This document shows, piece by piece, positions 63,744 to 64,000 of a DNA stretch of 64,000 nucleotides; the first letter of the stretch is position 1, and each line of letters starts with the position of its first letter. A program made the position numbers and the translations under genes. The stretch is from Novosphingobium sp. HII-3. Its GTDB lineage: Bacteria > Pseudomonadota > Alphaproteobacteria > Sphingomonadales > Sphingomonadaceae. The stretch lies in the NCBI RefSeq assembly GCF_002916655.1, contig NZ_PPSM01000014.1, positions 620,001 to 684,000 on the forward strand. The letters run 5' to 3'. The notes beneath the pieces were generated by a model. It did not search any database and had not been told where the DNA came from. It saw nothing but the letters and a program-made list of their open reading frames with translations.

Positions 63744-64000
63744 TCGAAGCGGCAATGATCTGGAACGAGCCGAACAACAAGTCTCACTGGGATCCGGGGC
63801 TGGACCCCGATTGGAAACTGTTCTCGGAACACGTCGTCGCGGCGGGGCAGGCGATCCGCGAGGTGAATCCTTCCGTGACGCGTGTTCTTGGCGGCATGTC
63901 CCCCATCGATCCGCACTGGCTGCGGCTGGTTGAGCGGCATGGAGCGCTCGACGCGGTCGATGTCGTGGCGGTGCATGGTTTCCCGCTGGACTGGAACCTG
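63740..64000 (+). CDS. Glycoside-hydrolase-like protein, N-terminal part
   Basis: Partial gene, cut by the right edge after 87 codons. The frame opens at TTG (63740), overlapping the methyltransferase stop, with an ATG at 63755. It reads MIWNEPNNKSHWDPGLDPDW near the start, then AAGQAIREVNPSVTRVLGGMSPIDPHWL and DAVDVVAVHGFPLDWNL. The WNEPN and HGFP-like segments are reminiscent of clan GH-A hydrolases such as beta-xylosidases. The NEP motif lies at residue 9, unlike ordinary GH-A enzymes where it falls after the first half-barrel. Specificity cannot be known. Confidence 0.7.
   Translation, partial: MIEAAMIWNEPNNKSHWDPGLDPDWKLFSEHVVAAGQAIREVNPSVTRVLGGMSPIDPHWLRLVERHGALDAVDVVAVHGFPLDWNL

Overview
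The window is high-GC, gene-dense DNA from a member of the Sphingomonadales (Alphaproteobacteria), most like Novosphingobium or Sphingobium. This rests on protein content: an ATP12-type F1 assembly chaperone, a MucR/Ros regulator, a cysteine-poor Fur/Mur-type regulator, a Cpa/Tad pilus locus with CpaD, several M16 peptidases and a large TonB-dependent receptor. The genus is inference. No rRNA, tRNA, CRISPR array, insertion sequence or phage gene was seen.

Layout. 1-3.9 kb: the 5' end of valS (minus strand) diverges from an Mla-type lipid-transport operon (STAS-MlaE, MlaF, MlaD, auxiliary lipoprotein). 4.1-8 kb: a small outer-membrane barrel, then a minus-strand chain (RluC-type pseudouridine synthase, HAD phosphatase, small membrane protein, ATP12) that begins with crcB. 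8-13 kb: rpsU with a structured leader, two tandem FKBP isomerases and gatCAB, followed by an orphan promoter-terminator unit that may be a small RNA. 13.3-20 kb: a small unknown protein, an M16 lipoprotein peptidase, an NTF2-like protein, and clpB with a heat-shock-like promoter containing a palindrome. 20-27 kb: a prolyl-hydroxylase-like oxygenase behind a TonB-dependent receptor, an SDR/TetR pair and a DJ-1/PfpI protein. 27-34.7 kb: a tad (cpa) pilus locus without the CpaF/TadA ATPase or a pilin gene. 34.7-45 kb: housekeeping genes (hydrolase, FAD oxidoreductase, FUSC transporter, rnhA-thrB-ispH, plsC-fur-mucR-rimI-tsaB-nfuA). 45-52 kb: a second M16 peptidase, class II DAHP synthase, the ergothioneine pair egtB-egtD, and a diverged SDR paralogue.

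53-64 kb is the most unusual part. Six minus-strand genes, each overlapping the next by 4 bases, encode two sugar-nucleotide epimerase-like SDRs, a GT4-like glycosyltransferase, two CgeB-like glycosyltransferases, and a third CgeB-like glycosyltransferase fused in frame to a UDP-glucuronate-decarboxylase-like SDR. Beside them are a histidine phosphatase, a DUF6165-type protein, a heptosyltransferase-like protein, an SAM methyltransferase and the start of a glycoside-hydrolase-like gene. Both the six-gene operon and the methyltransferase/hydrolase unit are preceded by good matches to the alphaproteobacterial general-stress sigma factor EcfG promoter (GGAAC-N16-nGTT). I read this as a stress-induced, probably xylose-containing glycan or glycoconjugate system whose product is unknown. 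The window ends inside it.
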